Below the pieces are notes generated by a model that did not search any database, was not told the origin of the DNA, and worked only from the letters and a program-made list of their open reading frames with translations. DNA of 64,000 nucleotides from Trichodelitschia bisporula (taxonomy: Eukaryota; Ascomycota; Dothideomycetes; Phaeotrichales; Phaeotrichaceae). The stretch lies in the NCBI GenBank assembly GCA_010356995.1, contig ML996701.1:65160-129159 (forward strand), read 5' to 3'. Positions 33,822-43,983 of the stretch are shown here, piece by piece (within the stretch, counting starts at the first letter, position 1; every line of letters starts with the position of its first letter). A program made the translations under genes and the position numbers.

Positions 33822-36011
33822 ATGGCCGTGCAAGATCAAAAGGACCTGCCCGTGCACGTCGACGGGCGCAAGTCCTCCGTCGTCGAAATCCAAGACGAGC
33901 AAGGCCACAAGAAAGTCGTGAACCTCGAGAACCTGACCGCGGCCGACAAGGCTCTGGCCGAGCAGTTTGGTGCGTAGGGAAATGCTGCACGCCGTTGTGC
34001 TGTTCTGTCGTGCAAGCTTTGGAAACTGACGTTCGGCGCAGGCTACAACCCAGTGCGTACCCGAGAGGGCCGCTGCATGCTGGCGGGCGGTTCATGCACG
34101 CAGCCGCTGATCTGGTGGATATAGGTCTTCAAGCGCGAATTTGGATACCTGGCGTGCTTTAGTTTTGCAGTGCGTTCCCCCCTCACTCCCCAACCCCAAT
34201 TGCGCACCATCTAACACCACCGTAGGGCAAGACATATGCATCACTGCGCCGCTCCCCCAACTAACACCCCCCCAGTCTCCATCTCCGGCCTCTTCTCGAC
34301 AACCGCAACGTCCGTCCCCTCCCCTACCCTCCCCCCAAAACCACGCCACTAACACAAACCAGCACTTTCGTCTTCCCTCTCACCTCCGGCGGCGCCTCCG
34401 CCGTCGTCTGGTGCTGGTTCATCTCCGGCCTCGGCTGCCTCTGCATCGCCTTCTCCGTCGCCGAACTCGTCAGCGCGTACCCGACCTGCGGCGGCCTGTA
34501 CTTCGCCGTCTCGCGCCTCGCGCCCCGCGAGCACGTGCCCTGGATCTCGTGGATTACAGTATGTACCCCGCGCGCCCATGTAAGGCCTCGCTAATCGTTG
34601 TAGGGCTGGCTTAATCTGCTGGGACAAGGTATGCGGCCGAAGCCTTGTGGGCGGCAGGACGGGCGCTAATGGTGTTAGTTGCGGGGGTTGCGTCGAGCCA
34701 GTATGGTGGGGCGCAGTTGCTGCTTGCGGCTGTGTCGATGGGGTCGGATTTCTCATACGGTGCGTTTTGAGGTCGAAGGTTGCAGTGGGCGTGGTTAAGC
34801 TAACGCGCGCAAAGTGCCTACGAATAACCACACCGTTGGCGTCATGGCGGGGTTGACCATCATAGCCGGCATCCTGAAGTAAGTCACACCCGCTAGCGGT
34901 TCGGACGCAACTGACAACGCCCAGCTCGCTGCCCACGAACTGGATGGAGAAGATGACGCGCACCTATGTCATCTTCCACATCATCGTGCTCCTTTGTGGC
35001 TCCATCGCCCTGCTCGCAAAGACGGAGAACAAGCACAGCGCCCACTATGTGTTCACGAACGTCGAGTCTACCACCGGCTGGACCCCGATGGGCTGGTCCT
35101 GGCTCTTCGGCTTCCTGAGCGTCAGCTGGACCATGACGGACTACGACGCGACCGCGCATATCGCCGAGGAGATCTCCGAGCCCGAGCTCAAGGCGCCCTG
35201 GGCCATCAGCATGGCCATGGTATTCACCTTCGTCGCAGGCTGGCTGTACAACATCGTCCTCGCCTTCTGCATGGGCAACCCGGAAGAAATCCTCGCGTCG
35301 CCCGTCGCCCAGCCCGTCGCCCAGATCTACTACAACTCGCTCGGCAAGGCGGGCGGCGTCGCGTTCACCGTGTTCGCGTTCCTGATCATCGAGTTCGTGT
35401 GCTGGACTGCGCTGCAGGCTACGGCGCGTACGTTCTTTGCGTTCAGCCGTGACCGTCTGATTCCCATGTCGCATGTGTGGACCAAGATTTCGCCGATCAC
35501 GGGCACGCCCCTGAATGCTGTCTGGCTGGCGACCGTCCTGTGCATTCTGATCAACTTGATCGCGCTCGGGAGTTACATTGCCATTTCCGGCGTGTTCAAC
35601 GTGTGCGCCATCGCGCTGGACTGGAGCTACACCATCCCCATCATCTGCAAGCTGATATGGGGCAACTTCAAGCCCGGTCCCTGGAACCTAGGAATCTTTT
35701 CCAAGGCCATTAACGCCTGGGCCATTATCGTAAGTACCCGCTCCCCCCACTCTTCTCATCCTAGTCGCTCACGACAAAAACAGTGGACGGCCTTCGTGTC
35801 CATCATCTTCATCCTGCCCACCGTGCGCCCCGTCAAAGCCGATAACATGAACTACGCCATCGCCTTCCTGGGGGGCATTTTCATCGCGGCGAGCATATAC
35901 TGGTATGCGGACGGGCGCCGCTTCTACACGGGGCCGATTGTCGAGGCGCATGTTATGGATTCGCCGGGGGCGACGTCGGATGTGGATGACAAGAAGGCGG
36001 GCGAGGCGTAA
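33822..36011 (+). CDS. GABA/choline-type amino-acid permease (APC superfamily, Uga4/GabA-like)
   Basis: Proposed exons: 33822-33969, 34042-34052, 34125-34169, 34226 (1 nt), 34276-34309, 34363-34558, 34604-34628, 34679-34759, 34815-34878, 34925-35729 and 35784-36011. Together they give 545 aa in one frame. About 12 membrane helices. Family strings restored by splicing are GYNPVFKREFGYLACFSFA, VSISGLFSTTATTFVFPL, AYPTCGGLYFAVSRLAP, GWLNLLGQVAGVASSQYGGAQLL, SWTMTDYDATAHIAEE and PLNAVWLATVLCILINLIAL. The protein imports GABA, choline or related amines across the plasma membrane by proton symport (family knowledge). It is far more intron-rich than its neighbours, with exons of 11, 25, 34 and possibly 1 nt. 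The 1-nt exon is inferred; the alternative is a donor at 34174, adding one residue. The rest of the model is firm. Confidence 0.9.
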
Positions 36012-36511
36012 GTGCTCATCCGGGTAAATGGGTGTTGCGTTTGTAAGTATTGAAGGAATAATTGCATGCCTGATTTCCCACTGCTGGGTGCATTTGACGG
36101 TGCGCATTGATGGGGTTTTGTGACCGCACTGATACCTTTCATGATGTGTGGCTCTTTGACCAAGGGAAGGGAAGGGAAGAGCGAAAGACCCGCCTTCCAT
36201 ATCTTTTCGATATTTCAGCCCTGGTTCATATATTCCAGCAGCCGACATCGCTCATATTATATCTCTGAACGACACAACATTCACCACAAGCCCTACCACT
36301 CCGAAAAAGCACTTTGGAGCCCTTCCCCAGATTTCTCCGCCTCATCTATCTGCCCTAGCACCTCCACCGTCTGCGGAATACTGCTCCCAAAATACACCGC
36401 GCCACGCGGAGCTTATACCTGTCCCATTTATATTAACTACCTCACGAACGACAAAATGTCTTCACCATCCCACGTCCATCATCCACCCACCACCACGCTC
36501 CTTTGTCAACT
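36012..36511. other. Intergenic, promoter of the acetylesterase
   Basis: 500 bp. An AT-rich TTTATATTAAC near 36427 is a possible TATA region about 80 bp upstream of the ATG. Nothing else recognised. Confidence 0.45.
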
Positions 36512-37318
36512 ATGTCGTTCCTTACCCTCCTCCTCTCCGCCCTGCTACCGGCCGTGTCCCTCGCCGCGCCCCTCCCCGCCCTCACCACACAGGCCGCAAA
36601 CCACCCCCACTTCCTCCTCGCCGGCGACAGCACCACCGCCCCCGGCGGCGGCTGGGGGAACAGCTTCCTCTCCCTCCTCGTCCCCCCCGCAACCGGCACC
36701 AACCACGCGCGCAACGGCCAAACAACCGTCTCCTTCCGCAAAGGCGGCAACTGGGACAAGGTCCTCAGCGAACTTAAGACGAAAAAAGGCGGCGCGGACG
36801 TGTACGTTACGATCCAGTTCGGGCACAATGATCAGAAGCCCGATAAGGGCATTTCGATTGCCCAGTTTGGGAATAATCTGGTTGAGTTGGGGAGGGAGGT
36901 GCAGAAGGCGGGGGGGCATCCGGTGAGCTTGGGCAAGGCGTGGGTATGGTAATCGGGGATGTTGATATACATGTAGATCCTCGTAACGCCCCTAACCCGG
37001 CGCTCCTTCTCCGGCTCCAAAGTCACCGAGAACCTCTCCCAAGAACGCACCGCCACCATCTCCGCAGCACGCAAACTCGAAGCACCGCTTCTCGATCTCA
37101 ACGAGGCGTCGACGCGGTACATCAACGCCATCGGTCAAGCCGCGGCCTCGAAGCTCAATCTCGAGAAAAGCGATAATACGCATTTGAACGAGTTGGGCGG
37201 GAAGGTATTCGGGCGCATGGTGGCGGATCTGTTGGCTAAAGCGGTGCCGGCGTTGAAGGGGGCGGTTAGGGCGGAGGATGGCACGAGTCGGGCGATTAGG
37301 GAGGGGAAGTTGCCGTAG
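36512..37318 (+). CDS. Secreted rhamnogalacturonan acetylesterase (SGNH/GDSL hydrolase, CE12 type)
   Basis: Exons 36512-36922 and 36977-37318; the 54-nt intron has a GTGAGC donor and TGTAG acceptor. Product 250 aa. The signal peptide MSFLTLLLSALLPAVSLAAP precedes the catalytic blocks: GDSTT (nucleophile Ser), HARNGQTT (block II Gly-Asn), FGHNDQK (block III Asn) and SDNTHLN (catalytic Asp and His). All SGNH residues are present. The enzyme removes acetyl groups from rhamnogalacturonan I of plant pectin outside the cell. The length matches the family (about 230-250 aa). ATG 36512 was chosen because it starts directly at the signal peptide. The intron lacks an obvious CTAAC; TGTTGATAT is the best branch candidate. 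Confidence 0.94.
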
Positions 37319-38859
37319 TGGAGATGGTGGCTGGATGGGTGACAGATGGCAGATGGCGGCGCTGACCGATCGTGCCCGCTGGTTTGCGCTATTCTCGACC
37401 TCGTAGAGTTTCAAACACCCTGGCGGGATCGAGATGGCATCATCATGCATAAGCGGACCCCTCATCGAAAATCAAGCCCGGTTACGAAGTACTTCGTAAA
37501 AGGTACTTTTATGCAGACACGACGTACCCGCGCAAGCACAAAGCATAAAGCACATGTACATAGCAACATAACGTCCTGCATTAGAACGAGCACAGTGGCA
37601 TAACTTTCGTCATGCCCCACCTCCCCCTCCCGAGCCCACCGAGTCCACTCTCAGCCCAGCACCCTATAAAAATCTTGCCCGCAACCGCACTTGACCCCGT
37701 CCCTAGGCCGTGATTCGTCCAGGCATATGCAAGCTGTCCGCAGAAGGGACGGCTAGGTCATTGCTAGCGGGGCGGTTGGGGCCAATGGTGTGCGAGGGGA
37801 GGGGGTGTGACGACGGCGTGCGGCGGTTTTGGGGTGATGACGATGAGGAAAACGAGAACTAGCGGGGAGTGGCACGGTGGGCATTTCTCTTCCTTCTGAG
37901 AGATTTGCTTGGGGATGATAATGGAGCTGGAGCTGAGTTTAAGGATGGAGGAAGATGGGGGATATTGGAGTTGCGATCAACATCGGGTGTTCGCTTTTCG
38001 AGGGTCGAGGAACAGAAACGGCTCTCGCTGGATGGGCCGCTTGTCCGCTGCCCGCTCCCCGATTAAGGTTCGTGCAGGGCACCGCACCGCACCGCACCGC
38101 ACCGCCGGCCCTCGTTTTTGGGAATGGGTGGGCTCATGCGGCTCCACCGGTGTGCAGAGCTTCGTGGTCTTTCGGGAAATGCCAGAATGCGCAGCCAGCG
38201 GGCGAGATGAGGGTCTTTTTAAGCATACGACGGAAGGAGGAAGGGAAGGCGAGGCAAGGCTGGTTAGATGCAGGGAAAAAGAAGGCGCTCAACTGACCGG
38301 CCTGGGAAAAGATGGGGCTCTGTTGGTTGTGCCTGTTGTCTGTCTATGAGGGGCTGGCGATTCGAGGCTGGAAAATGAGGCCCAGGAGAGAAGTCGGGTG
38401 AAGCTCCGGAGAAGGGGAAGAGGTTTTTTGCTGCAGTTCATGATCATGACGCTTTCTCGCAACATGTGCTGCACAGTGGCATCAAACATCACGGACAAAA
38501 TGCCTCTCTTTTCCACCTCCCTACCTGAGACACTCGCTCTCTTCCACCCCGTCCACCTCATCCCTCCCCACCCCTCAATCCCCCCAAGAGCAGGTGGTGA
38601 GTTGGAAGCGTCGGTGACGTAAGTGGGCGCACCCACCCACCCCCGCCCTGGGCCAACATGATAAGCGGGGGGCCCACACCACAACTCCCACAGCCCCGTC
38701 GCTGCTCTCCGCTCATCAAACTCACCTCACTTCCTCATCTGCTACACACCACCTGACAACCCTCTTTCCTCATTTATTCTCACATCTCCATCTCAGTGAG
38801 CATCTCATCTGATCCCTCCAAATACCCCTCCAAACACTCCTCTAACCTCTCACTCAGCC
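37319..38859. other. Intergenic region
   Basis: About 1.5 kb. It holds a (GCACC)n pentanucleotide repeat near 38082-38107. The last 200 bp are C/T-rich (CTCATC, CCTC) and are the likely leader of the next gene. No gene is supported. Confidence 0.5.
38082..38107 (+). repeat. (GCACC)n pentanucleotide repeat, about 5 copies
   Basis: Tandem GCACC units. The same repeat occurs on the other strand near 51505-51530. Confidence 0.85.
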
Positions 38860-40741
38860 ATGGCATCCCGCCGTAACTACCCAGTTGCCGACCTCTACGA
38901 GGAGCGTCACAGCGACTACTACCGCAACAACGGCCGCCGCACGACAACACGGGAGTACGACGAGCTAGACGTCGAACTCGCCCGCTCCAACGGCCCGGCC
39001 TTCCTCCGCGACGACTACGGCCGCAGCTCCAACGCCGGGGCCCTGGTGGTCCGCAGCCAACACGAGGAAATCGACCGCCCCGCCCCCCGCCGACGAGAAA
39101 TCGAAAAAGACGAGCTAATCATCCGCGACCGGGATTCCCGCCCCCCTCGCCGCCGGCACCGCTCGCACTCCAGGGATGACATCGTCTTCCGCCACAGCGA
39201 GGCCTCGCTCCCCCTCCGCGGCGGCCGCCAAGAGGAAACAGACATCTACATCCGCCACTCCGACGACAAAGCCCCGCGGCACCCACGGCACCGCGACGTC
39301 GAGCGCGACGAATTCGTCGTCCGTCGCTCGGAGCCAGACCTAACTCGCACGCGCGAGGTCGAGCGCGACGAGTTCATCGTCCGGCGGGGCGAGGGTGAGC
39401 GGCGCGCGCCCCGGGGACGGGAGGTCGAGAAGGAGGAGATTATCATCCGCCGTGATGAGCAGCGCGAGGACCGGGGGCGCCAGCGCTCGGTGTCGCGGGA
39501 GCGGATTTCGATCCGCGAGAAGAGTCGTGTGAGGGGGAAGAGCCAGCCGCCGCAGTTGATCGGCCGGGAGCGCGAGGAGTTCGTTGTACGTCGGCGCGCG
39601 CCGCCTACGCCGCCTCCGCGGCAGGAGCGGGAGACTATTACTATTAAGCGGACGGAGGCAAGGTCGCCGACGCCGCCGCCGGAGCCGAAGCAGCCGGAGC
39701 CGATTGTAAGGCCGCCGATTGTGCAGGAGATTCATCAGGAGATTATCACTCATCACCGGCATATCGACCACGGTAAGTACGAAGATTTGGAGCCGCGGTA
39801 TTCGCCGCGGTATCTGCACGTCGGGTATACGGGTGCTGAGAGACGCGCAGGCGTTGAACGTGCACGCTCGCTTAGTCCGCTGCCTCCGCCGCGGGAACCG
39901 ACCCCGCCGCGGGACACCGTCGAGTCGCTGGAGATCGACATCCGCCGACGGTACGTGATCTTCCCTTCTCGTTTATAAAATCAGAAACTGACAGCAGCAA
40001 AGCAATGGTCGTGGCGGTGACTGGGAGGAGGACATCACCTTCGAACGCACCACCCGCGACGACAAGCAGCCCTCGCGGCGCCGGAGCGTCAGCGCCCGCC
40101 GCCCGCGCTACCATGATGACCTCGAGGAGGAAGCCGAGTTCTACAATAGAAAGGCGCTGGAGCGCGGGTACGTGGGCGAGGGGTACAACGGCGCGACCAA
40201 GGACTGGACGATTGTGGATGTGCCGCCGGGGACGGAGCGGGTGAAGATGGACGGCGCCGGCGGCGGCAGCCAGGAGATCACCTGGCAGCGGTTCAACGGT
40301 GTCCGGCGGTCGAAGTTTATGGCCGGTGACCGCGAATTTGATTCCGGGTTCGGGCAGCCGGCGAGTAATAGCAGGCGCAAGAGCCGCACGCAGGACATGT
40401 GGACGGAGATTACGAAGGATTTGGTGCTGAAGGATGCGATTGAGGAGATGGGGTATGATTATGAGGAGACGGAGTACTTCTTTTATGTCATGGAGTACCT
40501 GCGATACGTAAGTTTTGTGGGGGTTTGGGTGCTGCGGGTTGCTAACGAAGAGTAGGAGGACGTACTCCAGCTCGTCGAGATCTCGGATGAGATCCGTCGG
40601 CACCGCAACAGGCGCCTGCGCGAGCTTGAGTGGGAACGCGACGAGTTCCACAGCGAGCGTGGGTCGCGTCGGGGCGGTGGTTACGACGATCGGTACTATG
40701 AGCGTGAGGTTGTGGTTGATACCTCGAAGAGGCGGTACTAG
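38860..40741 (+). CDS. Highly charged repeat protein with probable DUF8035 C-terminal domain
   Basis: Exons 38860-39950, 40003-40507 and 40556-40741; 593 aa. Intron 1 has a CTGAC branch and three nearby AGs, of which only the third (40001-40002) keeps the frame. Intron 2 has a GCTAACG branch. The N-terminal ~270 residues carry about nine degenerate copies of a charged unit, best in EVERDEFIVRR, DVERDEFVVRR and EVEKEEIIIRR. Pro-rich and basic linkers follow. The C-terminal part has SGVRRSKF-like NGVRRSKFMAGDREFDSGFG and WTEITKDLVLKDAIEEMGYDYEETEYFFYVMEYLRYEDVL; I recall this region as a Pezizomycotina-specific domain (DUF8035). No catalytic motif is seen. Function unknown; it may be a scaffold, since alternating charges favour coiled or self-associating structures. 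Confidence 0.85.
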
Positions 40742-41595
40742 AACTATTTCAAGGCGACGCGAAAAAGAGCGACGAGATACAACGGCAAAGGAACTCACAG
40801 CACGACGTTATGAAACTTGCACGACACAACGGTTCATGATGCATTCGGCGGCCCAGAGACGGTAATGTACGTGGGTAGAGAGCGATTCGGGCGTTTCTTT
40901 TCTTCTTCGATTTCCTTTTGTGTATGGTGGATTTTGGTAGTTAGCGAGTCATTGTCATAACCATTGTGGAATGTTCTTGATGTCCATTGTACGTACGTGG
41001 TGGTGGAGGAGGAGGGGGAGGCTTCACGAGGAAAACTTGTATAGCTGTGCTTCTTTTAGGCATAATATGGAAACAACGAGATGATGTTCGATACTCCTCG
41101 ATGCAACTCAGAGCGTGTAATGTTCACGATGTGATGATGTACGGATGTAGACATAGAAGGAGCATATCACTCTTGGGAGGGGACATTGTGTAATGTGAGT
41201 ATGCCAGGAGGAAGGAGCGAAGCAGGATACTTTGGCATCGTGTATTTCAGTCTCGAGAATCTCTTCCTCCCTTCCTCTCTTTGTCTGCTACCGTACTTCA
41301 ATCTTCAGTTAACACACTTGCCGTTGCACGTGTTAAACCTCTGCTACCATCATGATGTGCCTTTATCACGTGAGTCAGCCAGCGAGCATCACGTAGATTG
41401 GCGTCAGCCCAGCCCTGCCCCGCCCGCCGCCCCGCACCAATCAGCCCTGCGACGACGCGGAGGTGACAAAGCGCTGCGCCACCTTTGCCCCTTCACCCCT
41501 TGGTCCCAGTTGTCAACATCACATCACCCACGTAAACCTCACCGCCACAACTCCATCCAAACTACACTTACATCCATCAACACACCTACGCAATC
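40742..41595. other. Intergenic region holding a diverged repeat copy
   Basis: About 850 bp. It includes dispersed repeat copy 2 (41144-41355). The last 200 bp form the leader of the next gene. Confidence 0.5.
41144..41355 (+). repeat. Dispersed repeat family, copy 2
   Basis: Shares, in order, GATGTAGACAT, GGAGCATATC, GACATTGTGTAATGT, GGAGGAAGGA, a GTGTATTT box, a TCTCGAGA hairpin word, CTTCAGTTAACAC and GCACGTGTTAA with the copy at 54.2 kb. No coding sequence. A solo-LTR or MITE origin is possible; ends not resolved. Old. Confidence 0.65.
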
Positions 41596-42694
41596 ATGAG
41601 GTTCATCAGCCTCGCTGCCATCGCCGCCCCGGCGGCTGGCTTCCTCATCCCGCCGGAGATGTCGCACGTCAGCGCCGCGCAGCCGCTCAACCCAGGCGAA
41701 CTGAGTCTAGATGTTGCGTGTCGTGGGTGTCCGTTTGCCAGTGCCGGCGAGCGCGGCGAGTTGGTCTGGGAGCAAGGCGTCGAGAACGCGGTGGTAAGTC
41801 AACTCCCCTCAGCCCTCGGGCCTCTCGTCAGAAGAGCAGAAAGCTAACCCCCCGCAGCGTCTAAACTTCACCACAACCACCAACCCGCCCACCATCTTCC
41901 TCAACGGGGCTCCCATATTCCCCCCCTCACTGGATACCGCACTGTCCGTAGCGCAAATCGCCAACGCTCCCGACGCGGAACCCACGACCCTCCCCATCAC
42001 TTCTTTCACGATGAACAGCGACTCCCGCTCCGGCGACGAGGACACCGCGCTCCTGACGCTGAACCTGCATATCGATGCCCTGGCCATGCACTCGATCCGT
42101 CTCCCCACGGTTGTTGTAACCGCCCTCCGCGGGCCGGACGGGGAGTACGCCCTGCTCGACGTGAAGGCCGATGAGGCGGCCCCGCTTCCGGAGAAGCCTG
42201 AGGAGGACAAGTGCGAGGATTGGGTGTGCCGCTGGCAGGCCGCGATGCGCGAGCGTCTTAACAGGCTGTACGGCCTGACGAAGGGCGGGTGCAAGGGTAT
42301 GGGCAGGGGGAAGGGCGCGCATCACCGCCCCGGGAGTTGGCATGGTGTGGGGCGGCCGCATCGGCCGCATGCGCCTGTGAAGCCGGAGGGCGAGAAACTG
42401 GCTGCCGAGAAGCCGGTGGGTGAGGAGGCGGGTGGGTCGTATCCGTTCTTGGGCTGGGTGTTTTGGCTTGCCGCTGGTGTGACTTTGCTGGTTGGTTTGA
42501 AGAGGATAGAGAGCGCGTATCATTTTGCGCCGGGAGTGTCCTTTGTCGACGAGCTGACGGAGGTGGTGCGGAAGGATGCGGAGAGGAAGGCGGCGTTGAA
42601 GAAGGCTAAGGAGGAGGAGGCGTTGTTGGAGAAGTATGGAGAGGGTCTGCCGGTTTATGAGGAGCTGGAGGGGAGGGAGGTTGCTAGGGAGTAG
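41596..42694 (+). CDS. Secretory-pathway single-pass membrane protein (probable DUF7728)
   Basis: Exons 41596-41793 and 41858-42694; the 64-nt intron has GTAAGT and AAGCTAACC. Product 344 aa. A signal peptide (MRFISLAAIAAPAAGFL) is followed by a lumenal domain containing VACRGCPFA and LNFTTTTNPPTIFLNGAPIFPP. A Cys-containing segment (CEDWVCRWQAAMRERLNRL) and a Gly/His-rich stretch come next. A membrane helix (GWVFWLAAGVTLLVGL, about 264-280) precedes a Lys/Glu-rich cytosolic tail ending EELEGREVARE. I recall this layout as the fungal DUF7728 family, type I membrane proteins of unknown function; this assignment is from memory. Orientation and topology follow directly from the sequence. Confidence 0.82.
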
Positions 42695-43868
42695 GGGGGA
42701 GTGTAGGGAGCAGAGGGAGTTTGTGGGGTTAATTTGACTTGGGTTTTGCTCGCGGTTGTGCACCTTCGGCTCTTCTTTGGTTCTGTTTCGTTGGGGACAG
42801 ATTGTAGGTGTAGCGATTGAGGTTTTTGCACGGTTCGTTTCGTATACTGTGTCGTGTTTCTAGCTGTGCAATGTACCGTATATCATTCGTGGGAAAGCGC
42901 ACACTCCCGACATCGCGTCTTCACAGCCGCGTGTCCGCCGTGCCTGCCCTGATGGCTTGTGATAATGAGGCATACTGTACCCACCATCGATATATGCTGG
43001 GAATACGAGCCTCGGTTTGGACGCGGGGAGGTTACGGGCTGCGGCACGTATACCGTGTGTGCCAGGTCGTAGAACCACTCAGTCTATTCCATCTGACATC
43101 AACGAGGTGGGTTACCTAGTGGACGCTTAGGTCGCTGATGGGATATGGCAGACCTTGACACGTGTGATGCGACTTTGTGAAGTGAAGCTTGTAATGAAAG
43201 ACGAAGCGGAAAAGAGAGTCGAGAGACTCTCGAGCCTAAATACACTGAGGCGGCCAATGTCCTCCATGGTGCCTTCCCTCTGGTGATGCTCACGTCATGT
43301 CATCACCCATTATTACCCATAGTGCTTCCCCCAGAAGCGAGATGCTCCTTCCAATATTACTTATGGTTTTGTCTTATAGCCTTATCCCCTCCATGCCCAC
43401 ATGACGTAGACTGGCGAAGAGGTTAAGTGATTGCTTGACGTTGGTGGATATTTGTGAAGGGGACGTTTGAACGGCCGCCTGTTCATAGATGGTATGGATC
43501 TGGGCAGCGAAGCTGGGCTAGGGCCTGAAACGACGACGGCATTGATCTAGGGATACTCATCACTCGACGGAGGCAGTACAGTACCGTAGGCTGGTGAAGC
43601 GGGAGATCGATTATTCGATGGTGGTATTGGTATGATATTGACACATTGAGGTCCTGCCAGCCATATCTTGCAAGGAGTGAACATGACGGGAATTGAAAAC
43701 GGCGCAACAGCGAGGAGAACAGACAAGTGATGCGAGCGACGGGACAGGACGCCAGTATCACGCAACACCAGAATTGCGACTCTCATCATCAATTCTCTCA
43801 CCGTAGAAAATCCGTCACTAAAGATTGGCAAGTGACAAGCCCACTGTCAGATCGCTTCGACATAATCC
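42695..43868. other. Intergenic region with an inverted repeat-family copy
   Basis: About 1.2 kb between the membrane-protein gene and the tRNA. It includes dispersed repeat copy 3 on minus (43145-43368). No gene is supported. Confidence 0.5.
43145..43368 (-). repeat. Dispersed repeat family, copy 3 (inverted)
   Basis: On minus it reads GGAAGGAGCATCTCG, GACATGACGTGAGCA, GGAAGGCACCATGGAGGACATT, GTGTATTTAG, the hairpin CTCGAGAGTCTCTCGACTC, TCGTCTTTCATT and CACGTGTCAAGG. It shares GAGAGTCGAGAGAC exactly with the 54.2-kb copy. No coding sequence; old and diverged. Confidence 0.68.
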
Positions 43869-43963
43869 GCCCCTTTAGCTCAGTTGGTAGAGCGCGGCAC
43901 TAGTACCTGTGTCCTTCACGGTCGTCAATGCCGAGGTCGATAGTTCAACTCTGTCAGGGGGCA
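43869..43963 (+). tRNA. tRNA-Thr (anticodon AGT) with a 22-nt intron
   Basis: The cloverleaf folds by eye. Acceptor GCCCCTT pairs with AGGGGGC, discriminator A at 43963. The D arm is GCTC-AGTTGGTA-GAGC. Anticodon stem CGGCA/TGCCG has loop C-T-AGT-A-A. The T arm is GATAG-TTCAACT-CTGTC. The intron 43906-43927 sits after position 37, the canonical place for nuclear tRNA introns. The mature tRNA is 73 nt before CCA. AGT reads ACU/ACC/ACA threonine codons after inosine editing. Confidence 0.93.
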
Positions 43964-43974
43964 ACCATCTCATC

Positions 43975-43983
43975 TTTTTTTTT
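43975..43983 (+). terminator. RNA polymerase III terminator of tRNA-Thr
   Basis: Nine consecutive T starting 12 bases after the tRNA 3' end. Confidence 0.85.
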
